Positions 1-8,099 of a DNA stretch of 19,267 nucleotides are shown in pieces. Position numbers and translations under genes: made by a program. The notes beneath the pieces are model-generated. The model saw only the letters and a program-made list of their open reading frames with translations. It ran no database searches and had not been told where the DNA came from. Each line of letters begins with the position of its first letter. Within the stretch, counting starts at the first letter, position 1. This DNA is from Gonium pectorale (taxonomy: Eukaryota > Chlorophyta > Chlorophyceae > Chlamydomonadales > Volvocaceae): the NCBI GenBank assembly GCA_001584585.1, contig LSYV01000106.1, forward strand, positions 169,806 through 189,072. The letters are read 5' to 3'.

Positions 1-1
1 G

Positions 2-2406
2 GGCCGCCAGGCGCTCCCCGTGTTCTGCGCCCTGCAGGAGGGGCTGCTGGTGACCGTGGAGCGGGGGGCGCCCGCACCCGCACCCGCGCCCGCACGCGCA
101 CCCGCACCCGCACCCGCACCCGCACCCACGCCAGAGGGGGGAGGGCAGGGAGGCACGTGCCGCGGGGGCGGTGGCGGCGGCGGTAAGGCTCGCCACGGGG
201 CCGCCGGGGACGCAGCGGAGTCGGCGGCGGTGGAGGAGCGCCGCAGCCCCGCCGGGGAGGCTGCGGTGCCGCCGACGCGGGGGGCTCCTTCGCTGCCTCC
301 GCTGCTGGTGTGGCAACTGGAGACCGGCCGGCGCGTGGCGGAGCTGCATGTGGGTGGGCGCGGCTGCTTGTGTGTTTTGAAAAGGAAAACGCATGCGACG
401 AGCGTAAGCGCGAAAGTGATGGCGTTGTTGTATGACCCAGAGCTCCAGAGGCAGTCGAAAATGTGTGTGTGGGGGGGGGGCGGGTCGGTTTGCTTGCACG
501 CCCTGCTTGCAAGGCTCGCATGGGCCGGGGGGGGCGGGGCGTGCGGTAAGGAGCGATCGGCGTGGCGCTGCGGGGGTGGTGTTTCGGGCGTGGGGAGGGG
601 CCGGAGCAGTGGGGGGGGCACTGCTGGAGGGCTCCGCGGCCCACCCGCCACCCGCCGCACCCCGCACAGCCGAGCGAAGGGGCCCCGCGCCAGCCGCTCC
701 TGCGCTCTTGTGCCGGCACAGGCCTCCCATCGTGTACGGGCCCACCCATCCCGACCAAGTACTGGCCCAAAAGCGCTGCCGATTCCCACACAGCTGCATC
801 GGGCCAGCCCACACTGCGCCCTCCGCCTTCCGCCGCCTGTAGCAGGTGACCCTGTGCGAGGACGAGGCCGTAGGCGAGGAGGCCGCACAGGTAGAGACAG
901 CGGCGGCAGCGGCGCCCCCCGCGACCACGCTAGCGGCAGGCGCCGCCCGGCGCCACCTGGCGGCGGCCTTGCGCACCGCCACGGTCCGGCAGTCCTCCGC
1001 CCTGGCCGCCTCCCCCGACGGCACCCGGCTGTACCTGCTGGACGGCGCGGCGCGGCTCTGGCTGCTCGACCTGGCGGCGCAGCAGGCAGCGGTGGCCGAG
1101 GCGCGGCCGCTGCTGCCTGCTGCGGCGGCCGCAGCCGCAGCCGGAACTGCGGCTGGCGAGGACCGTGGCGGCTGCCACGTCAGCGCCGGCGCCGCCACAG
1201 GCAGTGCCGGTGGCGGCTTCGGTGCGGCGGCGGTGGCGGCTGCGCGGCGACCCGCTGCGGGCCCGGATGCGCTTCTGCAGGTGGTCACGGTGTGGGGGCC
1301 CGGGGGACGCGCTCGCGCGTGAGCGCATGTGGCGGGCAGCGCGCGGGCGTGGGCACGGCAGGCAGTGCGGCATGCGCCCAGCGGCACGTGCGCAACGAAC
1401 GCCTCGGCAGCCCCGCCCACGGCGCCAGGCACCTGCGATTCCGACAGTGTCCCTCGCTCTCGCTCCCCAACCCTGTAGCTGTGCGCACCCGACTACGGGT
1501 CACGTGCTGCGCGTTGCCCATGCTGGTGCGTGTGGTGTTGCCCATGCCGGTGCGTGTGGTGTTGCCGGTGCGGGTGGTGTTGCCGGAGCACGGTCCGCTC
1601 GCTTGAAGGGCCGAGCATCGCTCTTCCCTCGACAGTCTGCCGGATACCCGGCTTGGCGTGCTTTCCCACCCCTTTCCCCCCCGTCCCCACCCCCACCCTA
1701 GGTGTGGTGCAACGGCCGACTGTGCCCTCTTGAGCCAGCCGCCACCGCCGCCGCCACCACCGAGCCCAGCGCCTCCTCCGGCCTGGAGCCCGCCGGCGCG
1801 GCTGCACCCGCCACCGCCGGCTCCGGGTCTCCTGGCGCTCGCCAGGGCGCGCCGCCGGCCAACGCCGCCCAGCGCAACCCGGCGCCAAGCCCGGCGGCGC
1901 GACTGTACGGCTGCGAGTGGCCGTACAGCAACCGACTCGGCGCGGCTGGTGGCTGCCTGCGCTCATCCCGCCTAGAGTGGCTGGTGTTCCCTCCCCGGGA
2001 GGTGGGCGAGGCAGCCGAGGGAGACGAGGATGGTGAGCGGGGCGGCAACGAGGGCGTGGCTTCCTGCGACTTTGGGCCAACGGCTGCGGCGCGGGAGGCC
2101 GGCGGTGGCGGGACGTCGGGCGCGCGCGCGGGAGCGGGCGCCGTCTTCGGCGCTGGTGGGGGCGGCTGGGCGGTGGTGGGGGACCCGGCGGACGGCGCCG
2201 GCGGCATGGGGGGCACGGGAGGGGGCGCCGGCGGCGAGGCGGAGCCCGTACACCTCGGGGCGCGCCTGATGCTGGGCCTGGGCCTGGGCCTGGGGGCAGG
2301 CCTGGGGGCAGGGCTGGGCCTGGGGGCCGGAGAGCTGGACGGCGCGGCCGTGTGGCTGTGGCGGGAGGTCCGGCGTCGTGGCCGGGGGGTCATGTCGTGG
2401 CCTTGA
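2..2406 (+). CDS. WD40-like protein, 3' part (three exons, 5' end outside window)
   Basis: Exons are 2-349, 846-1280 and 1702-2406, with phase-0 GT-AG introns at 350-845 and 1281-1701, giving about 495 residues from the window edge to the TGA. Two stretches look like beta-propeller (WD40) strands. Exon 1 has LLVWQLETGRRVAELH after a hydrophobic strand (GLLVTVER), and exon 2 has SSALAASPDGTRLYLLDG followed by ARLWLLDL. The joins read through smoothly (ELH|VTLCEDEA and DALLQ|VWCNGRL). Between the strands are low-complexity linkers: an Ala-Pro dipeptide run in exon 1, poly-Ala in exon 2, and Gly/Ala-rich sequence with a GLGLGAG tract in exon 3. The last residues before the stop are RRGRGVMSWP. 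A donor nine bases further on, at 1290 (ACG|GTGTGG), would also keep frame and add three residues. The specific family is not recognised. WD40 scaffolding is inferred from local strand patterns only, and no complete set of blades is visible. Confidence 0.6.
69..130 (+). repeat. CGCACC-type hexanucleotide repeat inside exon 1
   Basis: A near-perfect run of CGCACC and CGCGCC hexamers encodes alternating Ala-Pro dipeptides in the WD40-like protein. Its length is a multiple of three, so copy-number change would preserve the frame. Confidence 0.85.
350..845 (+). other. Intron 1 of the WD40-like gene
   Basis: The intron starts GTGGGTGG and ends CTGTAGCAG, phase 0. It holds a G-rich segment near 470-545, including a G10 run after alternating GT. 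I see no separate gene in it. Short open frames here are expected from the base composition. Confidence 0.65.
1281..1701 (+). other. Intron 2 of the WD40-like gene
   Basis: The intron starts GTGGTCAC and ends after a C-rich pyrimidine tract at CCACCCTAG, phase 0. The exact donor is uncertain by nine bases (1281 or 1290), and both choices keep frame. It contains a 24-bp tandem repeat, listed separately. Confidence 0.6.
1513..1586 (+). repeat. 24-bp tandem repeat in intron 2
   Basis: Two 24-bp copies (1513-1536 and 1537-1560) differ at one position (ATGCTGG versus ATGCCGG). A third copy shortened by six bases follows (1561-1578), then a partial fourth. It lies inside the predicted intron of the WD40-like gene. 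Confidence 0.8.
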
Positions 2407-3273
2407 ATGGGGAGGGGAAGCAGCGACGGCGGAGCTTCTGAGACGCTTGGGTTGCGCGTTCCGAGCACGCCTTGGGCTTTGGGAGATAGGACCCTCCTGG
2501 CCAGCTGGGGCGGCTGATTTACCACCGGGTTCAGGTTTATTGTTATTGGAACATAGGTTGGGGTGCCTCGTCGCCTGAGGTTGGAAATAAAGAGAAACCT
2601 GCAAAGGAGGAGGGAGGGTGGCTGGGGGCAGGGTGTTTTGGGGGAGGGGGGTTAGGGGGGCGGGGTTTGGCAGTGCAACTGGGCACGCAACCCAGGCTGA
2701 GTCCTGGACGCTAGCGGCATTGCCACGTCCTTATTTGCAGCGGGCAAGTTTTGAGGGAAAGCATCTGGGCTTGTGCGCTCTGGCTGGCACCGACGGCAGG
2801 CTCCCGTGCAGAGCAGCGGTGTTGTGGGACGTGCGTACCGCCGGTGGTCCACGTACGGTTGGCGAAGGACGAGGGGGCCGGCCGGCGGCGGGAACCAACC
2901 CCTTGAACGCGGCGACGTTGTCCCCATGTTGGGAAGTGCGCTTTCACGAGCCGCTGCGCATGGAATGACGGCGTTCCTTAAGAGCGTCCAGCCCACTACA
3001 CATAAAGGCAGCGCTTGCAAGATTGCCACGGTGTTTTGTCAGTTGGCCCCATGCATCACCGCGCCGACATGGACGGTAAGAAGTAGTAGGTCAAAGGGAG
3101 TACGTGAATGCACGGTCAAGCGAGCGGCGACGTTGCATTTTCTGCAGTTAGGGACTGCCAGCTGGCAGGGCGTGTGGGAGCTTCATGTAGCGGCTGGAAA
3201 ATGGCAGACGAGTGCTCACGAATCGCAGTTAGCAGGAGGAGACGTCGAGAAAAAGGTGCCCTCCCAGATGCCC

Positions 3274-3279
3274 CACGTG
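3274..3279. promoter_or_regulatory. G-box (CACGTG) upstream of the bHLH gene
   Basis: A palindromic CACGTG lies 389 bp before the bHLH start codon. It is the classic target of bHLH proteins with the H-E-R basic-region triad, which the downstream gene encodes. A longer palindrome, CCCACGTGGG, is at 5475-5484 in intron 4. In GC-rich DNA single hexamers occur often by chance. Confidence 0.25.
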
Positions 3280-3412
3280 CGAAAGACACGAAGAGCACTG
3301 CAAATACCCCAGCGATAGCTTTGCTTGCCTATAGGGGAGCTACCCTTCCGGAGACACAGGCGCGGCGGTTTCATTGCCGCCTCCCATGGACTTACCTGTG
3401 AAGTCTGGCAGC

Positions 3413-3417
3413 TGTAA
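3413..3417 (+). terminator. Candidate TGTAA polyadenylation signal for the WD40-like gene
   Basis: TGTAA is the dominant polyadenylation signal in Chlamydomonas and related algae. This copy is about 1 kb after the stop codon at 2406 and about 250 bp before the next start codon, a plausible 3' UTR length for these algae. A five-base motif alone is weak evidence, and the AATAAA at 2586-2591 is the alternative. Confidence 0.35.
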
Positions 3418-3667
3418 TACTTGCCTCTTTTGGTTGTTTTGTGTTGAGTTTCAACTTCACTAGCATTAACACTCGTAAAAGCGTCGTGGTGTCGTACATT
3501 CATGGCTCCATGTGCTCCTTTCCGCCCATGTGAGCGCTGTGGCTAGAGGTCTGTGGGGCTCGGACCTCGCTGTGCATTTTTGCTGCCTTGTTCTGCATGG
3601 TCGGGCAACACTACCACGGAGCACTTCCGCAGCAGCCACCAGCGCACTCGCACAGCAACACAGCAGG

Positions 3668-6600
3668 ATGGGCGACGCGTCTTTGGACTTTGGGTTCGGC
3701 GATTCCCAGTACGTGTTCACAGACAGAGAATTGAATGAGCTACTCGGGGTCATAGAGCAGAAGGCAGCCGGCGCCGAGGCGGACCTGGAAGTGCTGGACT
3801 TCTTCCGCAAAGAGGAACCGCTGGCGTTGCAAGTGGGTTCGGGTCGGGGCGGTTGACAGCTTCCGACACCGAAAACGAGTCCGCGCGGAGCCGCGAGTCA
3901 CCGCCTCGCGCCCCTCCAACTACCCTCTTGACGCAGTTTCAACCTCGGTCGCACAAGGACTCCGGCCTGGACGCGTCACTGCCGGTCATAAAGCAGGAGG
4001 AGCTCCCGATGAGCGCCCTCTCGTCCGCGCTCGCCTCGCCCGTCGAGACGCCCGCGCTGCAGCAGTCCGCCGCCGAGCAGCCCTTCCTGAGCTCCGCCGC
4101 GGCCGAGATCTCCATCCTGCCGATGCCCACGGCGGCTGCGCTGCAGGCGTTTGCGCTGCCTGGCACGGGGGGCCTGGTGGGGGCGGGGGCGGGGGCCGGG
4201 GTCTCCCCCTTCATGCACGTGCTAGCGCAGCAGGCGCCCCAGCCGCCGGCGCCCCAGCCGCCGGCGCCGGCGGTCGCGTCCCTGGCGGCGCCCGCGCCGC
4301 AGCCGCCCACGCTGGCGCAGCTGCTGCCGAGCCCCACGCCCGCCACGTCGTCGGCTGTCGTCATGCCCCGCTTCCCGTCCGTGCCCGTGCCCAGCAAAGG
4401 TGTGTGTGTGGCCGCGCGGTGACGCCGCGCTCGGTGACCTTGCGACCACGTGTTACCCGGGCGGCCGCCCCAACCTTGACATTCTAATGTTGAAAATATG
4501 ACGGCCACGTATCGCTGGCTGTTGGATGAGAACTGCGGCAAAATAAATTCGGCAACCACTCGAACGGCGCGAGGGACCCATGGGCCGGTAGCGGCCCGCG
4601 GGACTCTCCCCCGCCGCCGCCGCCGGCAGCCCACCCGGCCGCCGTGCTTCCCCGCGCCGCTCCCCTGCGGCCCATACTCTCGAAACCCCCATCCCATCCC
4701 TCACCCATGCTGCCCCTCTTTTCCTTTCTCAGCCTGCACCGTCAACGGGCCCGAGCTCAAGGGCCAGATCAGCCACTCCACGGTGGAGAAGCAGCGCCGG
4801 GACCGCATCAACAGCCTCATAGACGAGGTGGGTCGGGGACTATGTGGGGTGTGGGTCGGGGACTATGTGGGGTGGGGTGTGGGCTGGGGGTTGCTGGCAG
4901 GAGGCGGGTGGAGGGGCACGGTACCGGAGGGTAGCGGGTACCGAGGGCAGCGCTGGGTTTGTTGCTCGTGTCATGTCGATGGATGGCTGCTGACGCCGAC
5001 GCTGGGCGCACCGAGAGAGGACCCTACAGGAGGATGGCGGGGCAACAGTGGCCGCAGCGGCCGTGCGTTCATTGGCAGTGCAAGGAGGGTGAAACCCTCC
5101 TGCGCCGCCGGCTGCCTCCACTCCCCTGCCTCTGCAACACGCACCGCATGCGCCTGCACTGTCCGGTCGCTGAGCCCGTCCCTTATGCCTGGTCCGCGCC
5201 GCCTCGCCTCGGCTCGCGAGATCTGTCTTCTGGCTCCCACCTCCCACCTGCCCTCCGCGTCCGCAGCTGCGCGAGCTGGTCCCGCCCCAGCAGCGCAGCA
5301 ATAACAGCGGCGCCGAGGGGCTGGAGGCGCGGCGGCCCAAGCACGTGGTGCTGGCCGACACCATCCAGCTGCTCAAGCACCTGCAGCACAAGGTGAGGCA
5401 GCGGGCGGGCGAGGTGGAGTGAGGGGCCGAGGCGGGGGCGTCAGACTTGATACAGGGAGGGCTGCGGGCGAGGTCCCACGTGGGGCGCAGGGCTGCGGCG
5501 CTGGGGCCTGGGGTGCGTGCCGCCCTGCCCATCGGGCGCCGCATCCCCCCCTCCATCCCCCTCTCCCTCGCATCCAGCCTCGTGGCACGGTATCAGCGAC
5601 GCCGCAGTGTGCAAACCCACGGCCGCTTGAGCCCAAGTCCATCCACGCGCTGCGTGACTGTTTTCGTCCCCCGTCAACACCACGTTGTGCTCGTTGCGAT
5701 CCGTGGCTTGCGCCCCCGCCGCCTTTTCGGTTACTTTTGCCTCTGTGGTTCGGGACGGGACGGCATGCGCCTCAGGCCTTTCTAGTGAGAATAGCTGATT
5801 TTGGTAAATCCTGTGAGACCCCCACACACCCCGCCTGGCACCCCGCAGCTCCAGGTAACGACTCACGAGAACGGCTACCCCCAGCAGGTCGGCGCGCCGG
5901 GCGGCCGCGTGGGCGTGGGCATGGGGGACGACGACACAGCCAACTCGGAGGGCAAGAGCAAGTCCTCCAGGTGGGGGGCGGAGGAGAAAGGTGGTGTGTG
6001 GTGGTGGTGTGTGGTGTGTGGTGGTGTGTGGTGTGCGTGTTCTATTTGGTGTGTGTTTTGGGGGGGGGGGGCAGTCGGGGAAGCCGGGGGAGGGCGGCGC
6101 TCCTCGGTTCCTCGTGCGCTGCCGGGCATGGTTGCATGCGGCCGAATGACCTCCTGCCGCGACAGGTCTCGGCCCCGCATGAGCCTCCCTGCGGCTGTTC
6201 CTAAGCCCATAGTACAGCGGGTCAAGGCGCGGGACACGGGGCACCCCCCTCCCGCCTTGCGCAGCGCCGTGTGTACACGTGGCCCCATGATCTGATCTGC
6301 GCCCGCCCGCGACAGTCCCGGCGAGCCCACCCACCCACCCCCCCCGGTCCCTTTCGCCCGCCCCCTGCCTAACCCCCTCCCCACGCGTAACCCGCCTACC
6401 CGCAGCCACGAAGACGTGGAGATGGGCGGCGCGCCGCAGATGCCCCACGTGAGTGCGGCCTGGCGCCCCCGTTGGAGGGGAGGGGGGAGGGGGCGAGGTT
6501 AGCGGGGAAGGCCGCTGGGCTGGGCAAGCGACCCTGTTGGCAGATGGCAGATGGCTGGCCATGGCGCGGTGCTGGCCGCGTTCCATGACACGTCCGATTG

Positions 6601-8099
6601 ACGCGCCTGGCGCCTCGCAGTGTGTGCGCCTGGCGCCTGACGACTGCGGTACTTGCCGGTGGCGCTCCTGACGCCCGACGTCTGACGCCTGCCGTGTTTG
6701 CCCGTGGCGCGCCGACCCGCGGTCAGCCCCCGACCGACTGACTGACTGTTGCGGTGTGCTGCGGGCGCCATCGTACAGTCCCGTCCCGCCGGGCGGTCGT
6801 CCTCATCGAGCGCGTGTCCTCGCGAACTCCCCGGCCCGCAGATCCCCTGCCAGATGACGCAGAACGCGGGCGTCACGGTGGAGCGCGGCCCCGATTGCTA
6901 CTACGTGCAGGTCCGGTCCGGGGCTGGGTGCCGGAGTGGGGACCGGTGGAGTGGGGCCCGGGGTGAGGGCCGGTGGAGTTGGCGGGAGTGGGTGCCGGTG
7001 AGTTGGCGAAGATGAGGGCCGGTGGAGGTGGCGGGGTTGGGGCCGGGGTTGGGGTTGGGGCCGGGGTTGGGGCCGGGGTTGGGGCCGGCTGATGCGGGGG
7101 CGGGGGCGGGGCCGGCGGGTTCGCAGCGGTGAAGGCCGCAGCGCGGCAGCGCTGTGCATGGCCATGCGCTGCACTCCACCGTATGGTCACATTGGCAGCG
7201 CCACCCAGGCGTTTCCTTGGAAGCGGCGCCGCCCTGCGGCCGCCTCGCCGCTGCGCACCAGCGGCCGCCGCTGGGAGCCCAGTCGCACCGCCAATACGGC
7301 GCGGAACGTGAAGCTGCTCTGGCTCCCCGCCGGCTGTCCTCGCCCCCTCGCGGCGCAGGTCAAGTGCCGCGACCGCAAGGGCCTGCTCAGCGACATCATC
7401 AACGCGCTGCGCCAGCTGCCCCTGGAGGTGCGCCTGGCGGACCCGTGGGTCGGGGAGGGGGGGCGATGGCACCGGGTGTCCGGACGCCTCACCAAAGCGT
7501 GTTAGGCCAGGAGCCAGGCCTGGGACAGCGCGCCCAGCGCCACAGCTCTGAAGAGGTCCTGCCCACGCGGTGCAAACAAGCGCACATTTCACAAACGTGG
7601 CGATGCCGACGCTCATTTCGCTGACGCCCGCTTGCCTTTCAGTTGCGCTGGCCTAAGACATGCAAACCCACCACCCGCTGCGCCGCCCCCTCCCCCTCCC
7701 CCGCGGGCTAATAAACCCGTCAAACCACCCGGCCATGTGGTCCATAAATGCACAGGACCACCGGGAGGCGCGAGGCAATAACCGGGAGTGCGCTCACCGG
7801 GGACCCTGGCCCCTCCCACCCGCAGCGCTCAGCCAGTTGTTAACGGTCGGGAGCTCTATGCGCCCCAGGGCTTCTCTACTGAGAATGCCTTCCAACCATC
7901 TATCCCCCTCCCCCGCCAGATCCGCACCGCCGCCGTTACCACCACCAACGGCACCGTGCGCGACGTGTTCGAGGTGAAGCTGGACGACCCGGGCCTCAGC
8001 CCCGAGGACGTGCAGAACCTGGTGCACGACGCGCTCTTCCAGCAGCCGCTGCTGGTGCCCGCCGCCTACGAGGCCATGACCAAGCGGCCGCGGGCCTGA
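3668..8099 (+). CDS. bHLH transcription factor with C-terminal ACT domain (nine exons)
   Basis: Exons: 3668-3832, 3937-4399, 4733-4827, 5267-5392, 5849-5970, 6406-6448, 6842-6910, 7359-7427, 7920-8099. Every join is GT-AG and phase-consistent, giving 443 residues to TGA. The ATG at 3668 is the first in-frame Met in the open frame and opens an acidic N-terminus (MGDASLDFGFGD). Residues about 56-209 are Ala/Pro/Gln-rich and disordered. The bHLH spans about residues 222-283. The basic region is HSTVEKQRRDRIN with His224, Glu228 and Arg232 at the 5-9-13 positions that predict binding to CACGTG-type E-boxes. Helix 2 is KHVVLADTIQLLKHLQ, and a 25-residue loop separates the helices. After a linker, residues about 348-412 form an ACT-like fold, with VKCRDRKGLLSDIINALRQL as strand and helix and VRDVFEVKL as the last strand. 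Plant bHLH proteins often carry such ACT domains for dimerisation or ligand sensing. A nuclear regulator is inferred. No specific orthologue is claimed. Confidence 0.88.
4400..4732 (+). other. bHLH gene intron 2
   Basis: A phase-1 intron from GTGTGTGT to TTTCTCAG after a clear pyrimidine tract. The split codon (G|CC, Ala210) joins the disordered N-terminal region to the residues just before the basic region. I see no other feature in it apart from a CACGTG near 4446. Confidence 0.75.
4828..4873 (+). repeat. Perfect 23-bp tandem duplication starting at a splice donor
   Basis: Bases 4828-4850 and 4851-4873 are identical. The unit begins exactly with the intron 3 donor (GTGGGTCGGG), so a second copy of the donor sequence lies 23 bases downstream. 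The exon context (GAG) precedes only the first copy. Confidence 0.9.
4828..5266 (+). other. bHLH gene intron 3, within the bHLH domain
   Basis: A phase-0 intron from GTGGGTCG to GCGTCCGCAG. It falls at the end of helix 1 (SLIDE|LRELVP), so both neighbouring exons are needed for a complete DNA-binding domain. Its first 46 bases are a perfect tandem duplication, listed separately. Confidence 0.8.
5393..5848 (+). other. bHLH gene intron 4
   Basis: A phase-0 intron from GTGAGGCA to CACCCCGCAG. It interrupts the end of helix 2 (LQHK|LQVTTHE). It contains the ten-base palindrome CCCACGTGGG at 5475-5484. I see no gene in it on either strand. Confidence 0.8.
5971..6405 (+). other. bHLH gene intron 5, with a GT-rich low-complexity start
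   Basis: A phase-2 intron from GTGGGGGG to CTACCCGCAG. The first part (about 5992-6072) is a run of GTGGTGTGTG variants ending in a G11 tract. The rest looks non-coding. Confidence 0.75.
6449..6841 (+). other. bHLH gene intron 6
   Basis: A phase-0 intron from GTGAGTGC to CGGCCCGCAG. It contains a loosely repetitive segment around 6600-6690, where short units such as CGCCTGGCGCCT and TGACGCC recur. I see no gene in it. Confidence 0.75.
6911..7358 (+). other. bHLH gene intron 7, G-rich
   Basis: A phase-0 intron from GTCCGGTC to CGGCGCAG, lying between two exons that together form the start of the ACT domain. The left third is a G-rich minisatellite of GGCCGGTGGAG and GGGGTT/GGGGCC units, listed separately. 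Confidence 0.75.
7032..7123 (+). repeat. GGGGTT/GGGGCC G-rich minisatellite in intron 7
   Basis: GGGG blocks separated by TT or CC recur about every six bases from 7034 to about 7090, followed by further G4-G5 runs to 7123. The transcribed strand order puts the G-runs in the pre-mRNA, so RNA or DNA G-quadruplexes are possible. Confidence 0.85.
7428..7919 (+). other. bHLH gene intron 8
   Basis: A phase-0 intron from GTGCGCCT to a long CT-rich tract and CCCCGCCAG. The flanking exons join within the ACT domain (LRQLPLE|IRTAAVTTTNG). Its middle contains A/T-richer sequence around 7700-7760 with no evident gene. Confidence 0.8.

Larger units (their letters stand above)
2407..3667. other. Intergenic region: gene 1 3' UTR and upstream region of the bHLH gene
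   Basis: This is 1.26 kb with no convincing coding sequence. The left part is the probable 3' UTR of the WD40-like gene. An AATAAA lies at 2586-2591 and a TGTAA, the usual chlorophyte polyadenylation signal, at 3413-3417. The right part (about 3430-3667) would hold the start site and 5' leader of the bHLH gene. A 14-codon upstream open frame begins with the ATG at 3502 and ends with TAG at 3544-3546, but whether it lies in the transcript is unknown. A G-box hexamer CACGTG sits at 3274-3279. Confidence 0.6.

Noticed and set aside
1698..2525. 275-codon minus-strand frame rich in Pro and Ala opposite exon 3 of gene 1
   Set aside because: Shadow frame. The plus-strand exon is tied by a phase-consistent splice join to WD40-like sequence.
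3512..3667. In-frame extension upstream of the bHLH start
   Set aside because: It has no ATG in that frame before 3668; the apparent start is GTG, so the first Met at 3668 was chosen.
5441..6586. 381-codon open frame on the minus strand across bHLH introns
   Set aside because: It overlaps well-supported exons of the bHLH gene and its translation is low-complexity.
7034..7090. GGGGTT units as an internal telomere repeat
   Set aside because: Green algal telomeres are usually TTTTAGGG or TTTAGGG. These units vary between GGGGTT and GGGGCC and sit inside an intron.
7883..7897. 15-mer GAATGCCTTCCAACC shared with 18200-18214
   Set aside because: One exact 15-base match between two introns in 19 kb is within reach of chance, and the flanking similarity is only pyrimidine-rich.
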